From contig JAEZYW010000079.1 of the NCBI GenBank assembly GCA_023418835.1, positions 1 through 8,049 of the forward strand: a stretch of 8,049 bases of DNA, read 5' to 3'. Each line of letters opens with the position of its first letter. Position 1 is the stretch's first letter. This document shows, one piece after another, positions 1-5,658 of this stretch. A program made the translations under genes and the position numbers. This stretch comes from Bacillota bacterium. GTDB lineage: Bacteria; Bacillota; Clostridia; Tissierellales; Peptoniphilaceae. The notes beneath the pieces are model-generated. The model was not told where the DNA came from and searched no databases. It saw only the letters and a list, made by a program, of their open reading frames with translations.

Positions 1-472
1 AGTTAAAGATATTGTGGAAGAAGTTATTAATATTTTAGGTATCCAACACCTTAGAAAAAAATCCCTTTACGCTTTAAGTGGTGGAGAAAAGAAACTAATT
101 AGCATAGCCAGTGTTTTGGCACTCAATCCCAAAATAATTATTTTTGACGAACCCACTGCTGGGCTAGACTTTTCCAATATAAAATTATTTAAAAAGGTAT
201 TGGAAATTTTAAGAAAACGAGAAATTGGATTGGTAATATCTACCCACGATATAAACTTTGCTTGGGAATGGGCGGAAAAAACTATTATTTTAAAACATGG
301 AAAAATCTTAGCAAAAGGAAATACATTAGAGATTCTATCTAACGAAGAACTATTGCAAGAGAGCAACTTGGAAAAACCAGACATATTAAAATTTTCGGAG
401 TTAATTAAAATTGATAAAGACTCTCTTCCTAGAAATTTCTCTGAACTGGAAAGGATACTAAAATCCAATTAA
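1..472 (+). CDS. ECF/cobalt-type ABC transporter ATP-binding protein, 3' part (5' end outside window)
   Basis: C-terminal part of an ABC ATPase. The reading frame is open from base 2 to the TAA at 470-472, so the true start and the Walker A motif lie upstream of the window; the in-frame GTG at 14 is an internal valine, not a start. Seen directly: ABC signature LSGGEKK (bases 74-94), Walker B IIIFDEP with the catalytic Glu, the D-loop AGLD, and the switch histidine in STHD (His codon 245-247). The segment after the H-loop (INFAWEWAEKTIILKHGKILAKG) resembles CbiO/EcfA ATPases of energy-coupling-factor importers for cobalt, nickel or vitamins, which hydrolyse ATP on the cytoplasmic face together with EcfT and a substrate-binding S component. 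The C-terminal extension of about 50 residues also fits that group. The substrate cannot be told from this piece. It is convergent with the racemase gene. Confidence 0.85.
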   Translation, partial: VKDIVEEVINILGIQHLRKKSLYALSGGEKKLISIASVLALNPKIIIFDEPTAGLDFSNIKLFKKVLEILRKREIGLVISTHDINFAWEWAEKTIILKHGKILAKGNTLEILSNEELLQESNLEKPDILKFSELIKIDKDSLPRNFSELERILKSN

Positions 473-481
473 TTTAGCCTA

Positions 482-514
482 AATAAAAACCTGAACACTG
501 AGTTGTGTCCAGGT
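482..514 (-). terminator. Rho-independent terminator of the racemase gene (minus strand)
   Basis: Inverted repeat with arms 489-498 and 505-514 around a 6-base loop. Read on the minus strand, the 10-bp stem is complete with a single G-U pair and is followed by a T-rich run (TTTTTATTT, bases 489 down to 481). It lies about 35 bases past the racemase stop codon. On the + strand the same hairpin has an A-C mismatch and is followed by only a weak T stretch, so it may act poorly on the converging ABC gene. Confidence 0.75.
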
Positions 515-547
515 GAGGTCTTTGTCTTTAGTTTGAAATGATAAATT

Positions 548-1246
548 TTAAGACAGCTCATATCCCGTTTGCAAAATTGATTCTCTGACTAAAATGTCCA
601 TTGCATCAATCACATTTACATCTTCTAAATCATCCATTGGAACTAGGGACAATTCCGTGCAAGCAATGACAAATCCATCAGGAGAATAGACTTCATTTAA
701 TTTTCTAATCAATTCTAAAAATTCTGGTCTATGAACATTATTTGTTTCTTTAATTTCATAAATTAGATTGTTAATCTCGTTAGAATAATTTTCATCTATT
801 TCTATAACTTCAATTCCATAGCTTTTTGCATATCTTTCGTATACGCCAGCTTTTTTAGTCCCCGTTGTTGAAAGTATCAAAGCTTTATTTCCATGGTTTT
901 TGTAAAACTCTTTCATCGTTTCGTCAACCATATTTATTATGGGAATTGAGGTCAAAGCTTGTACTTCGTCATAAAAATAATGGAAGGTATTACAAGGTAT
1001 GGCAATTTTACTTACCCCACTTGTTTCCAATATTCTTATATCCTCAGAAACCGCTTTTATGATGACGTCCTTATCCAATTTTTCTACAATAACTTTCGTC
1101 CTATCTGGCATGGTAGAATGACTTGAAATTATTGTCCAAATATGTTCTTGATCGGAAGATGCCTTTGTATTGTCAATTATTCTAGAAAAGAATATACTTG
1201 TAGCTAAAGGCCCCATGCCTCCGATTATTCCTAATTTGTTTTTCAT
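548..1246 (-). CDS. Aspartate/glutamate racemase family protein
   Basis: A 232-residue protein of the cofactor-independent aspartate/glutamate racemase superfamily, which interconverts L and D amino acids with two opposed cysteines in the cytosol. Seen: N-terminal GIIGGMGP (residues 6-13), the MPDRT motif (46-50), first catalytic Cys85 in IPCNTFHYF, and second catalytic Cys196 in IACTELSLV. The spacing matches characterised archaeal and bacterial aspartate racemases, and the length is normal (about 230). The GGMGP and PDRT motifs fit the aspartate racemase/YgeA branch better than MurI, so supply of D-Glu for peptidoglycan is not its most likely role; substrate range in this branch is broad. 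The first Met is the only sensible start because the next one lies inside GGMGP. No clear Shine-Dalgarno sequence precedes it. It sits behind the symporter terminator, so it probably has its own promoter, of which I see only a poor candidate. Confidence 0.85.
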   Translation of the reverse strand: MKNKLGIIGGMGPLATSIFFSRIIDNTKASSDQEHIWTIISSHSTMPDRTKVIVEKLDKDVIIKAVSEDIRILETSGVSKIAIPCNTFHYFYDEVQALTSIPIINMVDETMKEFYKNHGNKALILSTTGTKKAGVYERYAKSYGIEVIEIDENYSNEINNLIYEIKETNNVHRPEFLELIRKLNEVYSPDGFVIACTELSLVPMDDLEDVNVIDAMDILVRESILQTGYELS

Positions 1247-1300
1247 AATAGATATATTGTAATATAATTAGTTTTTCATTACTAGATGTTTTTTAATAAT

Positions 1301-1335
1301 CAAAATAAAAAAGAGGCTTTTAACCTCTTTTTTTT
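1301..1335 (-). terminator. Rho-independent terminator of the dicarboxylate symporter gene
   Basis: Arms 1307-1316 (AAAAAAGAGG) and 1324-1333 (CCTCTTTTTT) around a 7-base loop. On the minus strand the GAGG/CCTC core is followed by a T run just after the symporter stop codon at 1341. The A and T flanks make it look bidirectional. It separates the symporter transcript from the racemase gene downstream on the same strand. Confidence 0.85.
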
Positions 1336-1340
1336 AAACT

Positions 1341-2588
1341 TTAAAGTCTGTTTTCTTCTTCAACTATGACTACGTCTCCTTCACTTCTAGATACAAAAAG
1401 TGCAGCCGTTAAGTCTCCAAGAACGTTTAGAGACGTTCTAACCATGTCAAGGATTCTGTCTACTCCCGCGACTAAAGCTATTCCTTCAACTGGAAGGCCT
1501 ACACTTTGTAAAACCATAGCTAACATTATCATACCAGCTCCAGGTACTCCTGCAGTTCCTACTGACGCTAGTGTAGCTGTCAATATGATTGTAAGCTGTT
1601 GTGAAAGAGTAAGGCTCACTCCAAAAACTTGGGCAATAAATAAAGCACTAACTCCTTGATAGATAGCAGTTCCGTCCATGTTAATTGTCGCACCTAAAGG
1701 TAAAACGAAACTATAAATTGGTTGAGGAATTCCTAAACTTTCTGCAGATTGCATTGAAACAGGTAATGTTCCCGATGAAGATGAAGTTGTAAAAGCAGTA
1801 GCCCAAGCTGGGAAAGCTTTTTTAGCAAACTCTATAGGATTCATCTTAGATAAGAATTTTACTGATGCTCCATAAACTAAAACGATGTGAACAGCACTTG
1901 CTAAATAAGCTATTCCAATTAATCTTATTAAAGGCAATAAAACTTCTGGACCATTGTTTGCGATTACTGGTGCCATTAATCCAAATACCCCAATTGGAGC
2001 AAGGGACATTATAAATCTAGTTATAGCGTACATTGCTTCTGCGATTGAATCGAAAATATTGAATACTACTTTTCCTTTTTCTCCGATTACTAATAGTCCC
2101 ATACCAAAGATTAATGCGAATACAATTATTTGTAGCATATCCCCATTAACTAATGCTTTCAATGGGTTAGATGGAATTATGTTTACCAAAGTGTCGATAA
2201 AAGGTGGTGCTTCTGCTGCTTCATAAGCCATTTCTCCAGCTGTAGACAAAACATAATTTCCGCCTACATTTAAGACGTTAGCTAATAATAAACCTATAAA
2301 TATTGCTATTGCTGTCGTTATAAAATAATAAATAAATGTTTTAGCGCCAACTCTTCCTAACTTAGTAACATCTTCCATTCCAGCCACTCCAACTACTAAA
2401 GATGCAAAAACTAAAGGAACGATGATAAGCTTAATGAGATTTAAAAATATTGTTCCAATAGGTGCAATAAAAGTATTTGCAATATCTGGATTCCCTTGAA
2501 GGGCAAGACCCACAACTACCCCTAGAACTAGACCTATTAAAATTCTAATTGCTAAGGACATACTGCGTCTTTCACTACTATTTGACAT
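1341..2588 (-). CDS. Dicarboxylate/amino acid:cation symporter (glutamate/aspartate type)
   Basis: A 415-residue integral membrane protein of the DAACS family (GltP/GltT/DctA; same fold as archaeal GltPh), which imports acidic amino acids or C4-dicarboxylates with Na+ or H+. Seen: the serine-rich HP1 hairpin SSSSGTLP (269-276), NMDGT in TM7 (303-307), the HP2 tip AGVPGAG (346-352), and the TM8 signature VDRILDMVRTSLNVLGD (376-392). Aligned by eye on GltPh, D381 corresponds to the substrate amino-group ligand D394, R384 to the side-chain-carboxylate ligand R397, N388 to N401, and D377 and D392 to the ion-site aspartates. The retained Arg argues for an acidic substrate rather than a neutral amino acid. 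The length is normal. Start chosen because AGGAGG (plus-strand 2597-2602) lies 8 bases upstream. It is monocistronic, with its own promoter and terminator, and divergent from the phosphoribosyltransferase gene. Confidence 0.93.
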   Translation of the reverse strand: MSNSSERRSMSLAIRILIGLVLGVVVGLALQGNPDIANTFIAPIGTIFLNLIKLIIVPLVFASLVVGVAGMEDVTKLGRVGAKTFIYYFITTAIAIFIGLLLANVLNVGGNYVLSTAGEMAYEAAEAPPFIDTLVNIIPSNPLKALVNGDMLQIIVFALIFGMGLLVIGEKGKVVFNIFDSIAEAMYAITRFIMSLAPIGVFGLMAPVIANNGPEVLLPLIRLIGIAYLASAVHIVLVYGASVKFLSKMNPIEFAKKAFPAWATAFTTSSSSGTLPVSMQSAESLGIPQPIYSFVLPLGATINMDGTAIYQGVSALFIAQVFGVSLTLSQQLTIILTATLASVGTAGVPGAGMIMLAMVLQSVGLPVEGIALVAGVDRILDMVRTSLNVLGDLTAALFVSRSEGDVVIVEEENRL

Positions 2589-2620
2589 ATACTAATCCTC
2601 CTTTTTATAATATACTACTA

Positions 2621-2649
2621 ATTATAAGTAATAAAAAATTCTTAGTCAA
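2621..2649 (-). promoter_or_regulatory. Sigma-A-type promoter of the symporter gene
   Basis: On the minus strand a -35 box TTGACT (plus-strand 2644-2649) is followed by a 17-base spacer and a perfect -10 box TATAAT (plus-strand 2621-2626). Transcription should start near 2613, giving a leader of about 25 bases that contains the AGGAGG ribosome binding site. Confidence 0.75.
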
Positions 2650-2663
2650 ATCTTTAAAGGAGA

Positions 2664-2669
2664 TATAAT
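2664..2669 (+). promoter_or_regulatory. Possible -10 box for the phosphoribosyltransferase gene
   Basis: A perfect TATAAT lies 69 bases before the phosphoribosyltransferase start on the + strand, in the divergent intergenic region. No good -35 box sits 16-18 bases upstream; that position overlaps the -35 box of the opposing symporter promoter. A second weak option is TTGAAT at 2689-2694 with TGTAAT at 2709-2714, but its spacer is only 14 bases. Confidence 0.3.
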
Positions 2670-2737
2670 TAAGCTGTTAATGTAAGTTTTGAATTTATGA
2701 ATCCATACTGTAATTTAAGGCAAAAGGAGCAAACTAA

Positions 2738-3277
2738 ATGAATAAAAAAACCTATGAATTAAAAATCGGAGACTTAAAAAGAGATCTTCCCATTGTAAAA
2801 ATTTCTCCTGAAGTATCTATTGCAAGTTTTGTAGTTTTAGGAGATGTAGAAATGGTCGTTTACTGTGCGAAATTGTTAAAAGAAAAAATTCCCCAAATTG
2901 ATTATTTGGTTACGGCGGAAGCGAAGGGAATTCCTTTAACCCATGAACTTTCTAAAGAGTTGGGAATAAAAAATTACATAGTTGCAAGAAAAAGTATAAA
3001 AGCCTATATGAACGAGCCCATTTCTCATTCTGTAGTTTCCATAACGACTTCAAATCCCCAGACTTTATTTTTAAATGACGTAGATGCAAAAATGATTGAA
3101 GGAAAGAAAGTTGCAATTATAGATGATGTAATCTCAACAGGAAAATCTATTAAAGCCCTAGAAGAATTGGTTAAATCGGCGGGTGGAATTGTAGAAGCCA
3201 AAGTTTGTATCTTAGCCGAAGGAGATGCTAAAGATAGAGATGACATAATATATTTAGAAGAACTACCTCTGTTTTAA
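2738..3277 (+). CDS. Phosphoribosyltransferase family protein (adenine phosphoribosyltransferase-like)
   Basis: A 179-residue type I phosphoribosyltransferase-fold protein, expected to be cytosolic. Seen: the PRPP-binding signature VAIIDDVISTGKS (residues 125-137) with its paired aspartates and P-loop-like TGKS, and an upstream EAKGIPLTHEL segment (61-71) typical of the PRPP pyrophosphate loop in adenine and xanthine phosphoribosyltransferases and in the PurR effector domain. A basic ARKSIKAYM stretch (83-91) sits where the flexible catalytic loop begins. The likely reaction is nucleobase plus PRPP giving a nucleoside monophosphate and pyrophosphate; the base is not determinable here and a regulatory PRPP-sensing role cannot be excluded. 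There is no N-terminal DNA-binding domain, so it is not a PurR. Start supported by AAAGGAG (2723-2729), 8 bases upstream. It is monocistronic, between the divergent symporter and a strong terminator. Confidence 0.8.
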   Translation: MNKKTYELKIGDLKRDLPIVKISPEVSIASFVVLGDVEMVVYCAKLLKEKIPQIDYLVTAEAKGIPLTHELSKELGIKNYIVARKSIKAYMNEPISHSVVSITTSNPQTLFLNDVDAKMIEGKKVAIIDDVISTGKSIKALEELVKSAGGIVEAKVCILAEGDAKDRDDIIYLEELPLF

Positions 3278-3305
3278 GAATAAAACCTTGAAACAGAGGG
3301 TTTTT
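3266..3305 (+). terminator. Rho-independent terminator overlapping the end of the phosphoribosyltransferase gene
   Basis: A 13-bp stem, arms 3266-3278 and 3287-3299 with one U-G pair, around an 8-base A-rich loop, followed by GTTTTT (3300-3305). The left arm contains the last three sense codons and the TAA stop, so the hairpin begins inside the coding sequence. It isolates this gene from the downstream operon. Confidence 0.9.
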
Positions 3306-3357
3306 GTGATAATTGTGTGAAAAAGTTGGCAGATTCCGTGAGAAATATGATAATAAA

Positions 3358-3387
3358 TTGAAAACGTATGCATAAACCCTTTATAAT
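3358..3387 (+). promoter_or_regulatory. Sigma-A-type promoter of the lipoprotein/TRAP-like operon
   Basis: A -35 box TTGAAA (3358-3363), an 18-base spacer and a perfect -10 box TATAAT (3382-3387). The start would be near 3394, giving an untranslated leader of about 90 bases before the lipoprotein start at 3484. The spacer contains the 8-base palindrome TATGCATA (3367-3374), a possible regulator site. I see no recognisable riboswitch or attenuator structure in the leader. Confidence 0.7.
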
Positions 3388-3473
3388 TAAATTGTACGGT
3401 ATGTTCTATTTTAGACGAAGATTACATTAAAAATATTAAGATCTTTGAGAGGACATAACTTTAATTAAAATAT

Positions 3474-3479
3474 GGAGGG
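3474..3479 (+). promoter_or_regulatory. Ribosome binding site that fixes the lipoprotein start at 3484
   Basis: GGAGGG lies 4-5 bases before the ATG at 3484. An in-frame ATG at 3472 overlaps this site and has no Shine-Dalgarno of its own, so it should be rejected as the start. The same close spacing is seen before the gamma-glutamyltransferase gene. Confidence 0.85.
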
Positions 3480-3483
3480 AAAT

Positions 3484-4137
3484 ATGAAAAGATTAATTGT
3501 TACGTTATTAGTACTGTCAATGCTAATTTTTGCAGTGGCGTGTGGAAACAATGAACCAGCTCAAACACCGCCTGCTCAAGAACCAGCAGAGACAACAGAA
3601 CCAGCTGAAACAGCTGAAACTACTGAGCCAGCTGAAGGAACGGAAGAACCAGCAGGAGAATATAAGGCAGAAGAACCTGTTTTATTAACTTCTGTAGGAC
3701 AAAGTGCTGACGTTGAGATGGTTAAGTCTATGCTAGAAAGAGTTGGAATAGATTATACTTCTAACAACTTAGCAACATCTGCCGATATTGGCGATGCAAA
3801 GACTTTAGTTTTAGCTATAGGAGGTTCATCTAAGGGATTAGGAGCTGCAGGAATCGATGCAGATGCTGAGCTTGTTAGAGTTAAAGAACTTATTGACGCT
3901 GCTGATGAAGCAGGACTTAGTATAATTGCTGTTCACATCGGTGGGGAAGCTAGAAGAGGAGAACTTTCTGATAGATTTATAGCTCCAAGTTTTGAAAAAG
4001 CAGATTACTCAATTGTAGTAAAAGCTGGAGACTCAGATGGTATGATGGAAGGCCTAGCTAAAGATAAAGGAATAGGAATTAATTTAATCGATTCTATTAC
4101 AGATACAACAGGCGCATTAGAAGGAATATTCAAATAA
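3484..4137 (+). CDS. Lipoprotein with DUF6305-like domain
   Basis: A 217-residue lipoprotein. Seen: a lipoprotein signal peptide MKRLIVTLLVLSMLIFAVAC with predicted lipidation at Cys20. Next is a low-complexity, acidic Pro/Ala/Glu/Thr linker of about 40 residues built from PAETTEP-like units. A compact C-terminal domain (about 64-217) follows, with alternating strand/helix character and conserved-looking glycine segments GGSSKGLGAAG (113-123) and HIGGEARRG (151-159). From memory this domain matches DUF6305, a family of unknown function; I could not search to confirm it. It should be displayed outside the membrane. As first gene of the operon ahead of a TRAP-type permease it occupies the place of a solute-binding protein, but the domain is about half the size of DctP and shows no obvious homology to it. 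A binding role is inference. Start 3484 chosen over 3472 because the ribosome binding site covers the latter. Confidence 0.75.
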   Translation: MKRLIVTLLVLSMLIFAVACGNNEPAQTPPAQEPAETTEPAETAETTEPAEGTEEPAGEYKAEEPVLLTSVGQSADVEMVKSMLERVGIDYTSNNLATSADIGDAKTLVLAIGGSSKGLGAAGIDADAELVRVKELIDAADEAGLSIIAVHIGGEARRGELSDRFIAPSFEKADYSIVVKAGDSDGMMEGLAKDKGIGINLIDSITDTTGALEGIFK

Positions 4138-4158
4138 TTAAGCTTGTAAGCTAGAATT

Positions 4159-4184
4159 TGTGGAGCAATTTAAATTGCTCCACA
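4159..4184 (+). repeat. Perfect 26-bp intercistronic palindrome (mRNA hairpin)
   Basis: The arm TGTGGAGCAATTT (4159-4171) is followed immediately by its exact reverse complement (4172-4184). In RNA it would form a strong hairpin with a small AU loop. It is not followed by a T run on the + strand (the next bases are TTATTAAAAAAGG), so it is a poor full terminator. It lies in the only sizeable gap of the operon (69 bases), between the lipoprotein and permease genes. The likely role is 3'-end protection of the upstream message or partial attenuation, giving more lipoprotein than permease. A dimeric regulator site is an alternative. Confidence 0.8.
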
Positions 4185-4206
4185 TTATTAAAAAAGGAGA
4201 TTTTGA

Positions 4207-5484
4207 ATGAGTATAGAATTTATTATTTTCCTTGCAATGATTGGAACGTTTTTGGTTTGTGCCTTTGCGTTAAAATTACCTGTTAGTATTTCCATGATGC
4301 TTTCTTCTATAGTTGGAGCATTAGTGGGGGGAAAAGGATTGCCTCTTAGACATTTAGTTGAGGGTACTTTTTCTTATGTAGATACCATTTTGGTAATTGC
4401 ATGTGCGATGATATTTATGAAAGTTATAGAAAAGTCAGGTGCTTTAGATGCCATTTCATCTTTGATAATTGAAAAATTTCATAAACAACCTGCACTTTTA
4501 CTTATTTTAGTTATGTTAGTTATTATGTTCCCAGGTATGATTACAGGATCTTCTACGGCGTCAGTTTTGTCTGCAGGTTCAATTATGGCTCCTGTACTTT
4601 TATTAATGGGAATACCAGCTGTTGAAGCGGCTTCAATTTTGGCAATGGGTGGAATACTTGGTATGATTGCTCCCCCTGTAAATATCCCAGCCATGATAAT
4701 TGGTGGAGGTATAGATATACCCTATGTGGGATTTGAAGGTCCATTATTATTGTTGACTATTCCAATGGCAATTTTCAGCGTTTTATATTTCGGATATAAA
4801 CACGTAAAGGATTTAAATTATGAGTTAGTAAAAAAAGAATTAAACTTTGAACCACGTCAAAAATTCGGTTTTAGAATTTATATTCCAATAATTGTAGCAA
4901 TAGTACTAATGGTGGTAAATAAATTAGTACCTGCAATTCCAGATTTAGGTATGCCTTTAGTATTTATCATTTCATCCATAATAGGACTATTTACTGGATA
5001 TAAAATTAAAATTCTAGAAGAATCTAAAAACGCTATAAAAGATGTACTCCCTGTTATGGGAATTTTGATGGGAGTTGGAATGTTTATTCAAATAATGACA
5101 TTGACAGGAGTTAGAGGATTTATAGTAACAACTTGTATAAGTTTACCAGATGCTATGCGTTATGTAGCTATGGCGATTTCAATTCCATTATTTGGAGCCG
5201 TTTCTTCTTTTGGTGCTGCATCTGTTCTTGGGGTTCCATTCTTACTATCCTTTATGGCGAAAAACCAAATAATCACAGCAGCTGCTATTTCATTAATTGC
5301 AGGGGCAGGGGATATGGTACCACCAACAGCTTTGGCGGGAATATTTGCTGCAAAAGTTCTGAATTTAGATAACTATGTTCCTGTTATGAAAAAATGTGCT
5401 GTGCCTATAGTTTTGATGGTTGTTTGGAGTATTGTAATGATAGTATTTTCTCCACAATTGGCACCATTTATAGTATTTAAATAG
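4207..5484 (+). CDS. TRAP-type transporter large permease subunit (DctM-like)
   Basis: A 425-residue polytopic membrane protein, the usual length of a stand-alone TRAP large subunit (ion transporter superfamily), which moves organic acids inward with Na+. Seen: two inverted-repeat halves, each with a helix-break motif pair. First half: PGMITGSSTASVLSAGSIM (109-127) and IAPPVNIP (154-161). Second half: GAVSSFGAASVLGVPF (330-345) and GDMVPPTALAGIFAAK (368-383). These correspond to the SGSS...IPPS and ...PPVGL... motifs of DctM proteins. A hydrophilic loop (about 198-222) separates the halves. There is no fused DctQ domain. Start supported by AAGGAG, 7 bases upstream. It is preceded by the hairpin and lipoprotein gene and followed 9 bases later by the 48-residue protein. 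Neither a DctP nor a normal DctQ gene is visible nearby. Substrate unknown; an acidic amino acid or N-acyl/oligo-glutamyl product of the downstream hydrolases is inference. Confidence 0.75.
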   Translation: MSIEFIIFLAMIGTFLVCAFALKLPVSISMMLSSIVGALVGGKGLPLRHLVEGTFSYVDTILVIACAMIFMKVIEKSGALDAISSLIIEKFHKQPALLLILVMLVIMFPGMITGSSTASVLSAGSIMAPVLLLMGIPAVEAASILAMGGILGMIAPPVNIPAMIIGGGIDIPYVGFEGPLLLLTIPMAIFSVLYFGYKHVKDLNYELVKKELNFEPRQKFGFRIYIPIIVAIVLMVVNKLVPAIPDLGMPLVFIISSIIGLFTGYKIKILEESKNAIKDVLPVMGILMGVGMFIQIMTLTGVRGFIVTTCISLPDAMRYVAMAISIPLFGAVSSFGAASVLGVPFLLSFMAKNQIITAAAISLIAGAGDMVPPTALAGIFAAKVLNLDNYVPVMKKCAVPIVLMVVWSIVMIVFSPQLAPFIVFK

Positions 5485-5488
5485 GAGG
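5483..5488 (+). promoter_or_regulatory. Ribosome binding site overlapping the permease stop codon
   Basis: AGGAGG at 5483-5488 shares bases with the permease TAG stop (5482-5484) and lies 5 bases before the ATG at 5494. This arrangement suggests translational coupling of the permease and the small membrane protein, and is the main support for that small gene being real. Confidence 0.8.
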
Positions 5489-5493
5489 AACTG

Positions 5494-5640
5494 ATGATAA
5501 CTTTAATTTATAGAGCATTGATAGCATTGGTATTGGGCTTGACAGTTTGGAATTTATTTACAGAAGAAAAAGTTTTAAATCAAGCTAATGCAGCCCTTGT
5601 TGTAATACCCCTTTTATTGAGACTATTAATGATAAAGTAG
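5494..5640 (+). CDS. 48-residue two-helix membrane protein of unknown function
   Basis: A complete small gene, ATG 5494 to TAG 5638-5640, translating to MITLIYRALIALVLGLTVWN, then LFTEEKVLNQ, then ANAALVVIPLLLRLLMIK. Two hydrophobic segments (about residues 4-21 and 32-46) flank a short charged turn containing TEEK, consistent with a helical hairpin in the membrane with both ends on the same side. It is supported by a perfect AGGAGG site overlapping the permease stop, and by tight packing on both sides (9 bases after the permease, 18 bases before the hydrolase). I recognise no family. It sits where a TRAP small subunit (DctQ, usually four helices and about 160 residues) would be expected next to the large subunit. 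It could be a reduced DctQ-like or other accessory subunit; that is inference. Confidence 0.75.
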   Translation: MITLIYRALIALVLGLTVWNLFTEEKVLNQANAALVVIPLLLRLLMIK

Positions 5641-5658
5641 ATAAAGAAAGGCGAAGAT

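Noticed and set aside
14..16. GTG as start of the first gene
   Set aside because: The frame is open upstream to the window edge and the Walker A region is missing, so this is an internal codon of a truncated gene.
67..468. Minus-strand ORF of 133 codons over the ABC ATPase gene
   Set aside because: It is a shadow of a gene with clear ABC motifs on the opposite strand, with no ribosome binding site or recognisable domain.
1256..1284. Candidate minus-strand promoter of the racemase gene (TACAAT with TAGTAA)
   Set aside because: The -35 box matches the consensus at only three positions and the region is so AT-rich that such matches are expected by chance. A promoter is needed somewhere here but I cannot fix it.
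1366..2226. Plus-strand ORFs (97 and 90 codons) opposite the symporter gene
   Set aside because: They are antisense shadows of a highly conserved membrane protein gene, with no Shine-Dalgarno sequence or family resemblance.
3472..3483. Upstream in-frame ATG adding MEGN to the lipoprotein
   Set aside because: This ATG overlaps the GGAGGG site that serves the ATG at 3484 and has no ribosome binding site itself. Starting at 3484 also gives a normal positively charged signal peptide.
3388..3483. Possible riboswitch or attenuator in the operon leader
   Set aside because: I found no stable stem with a terminator-like T run and no recognisable aptamer core in this AT-rich leader.
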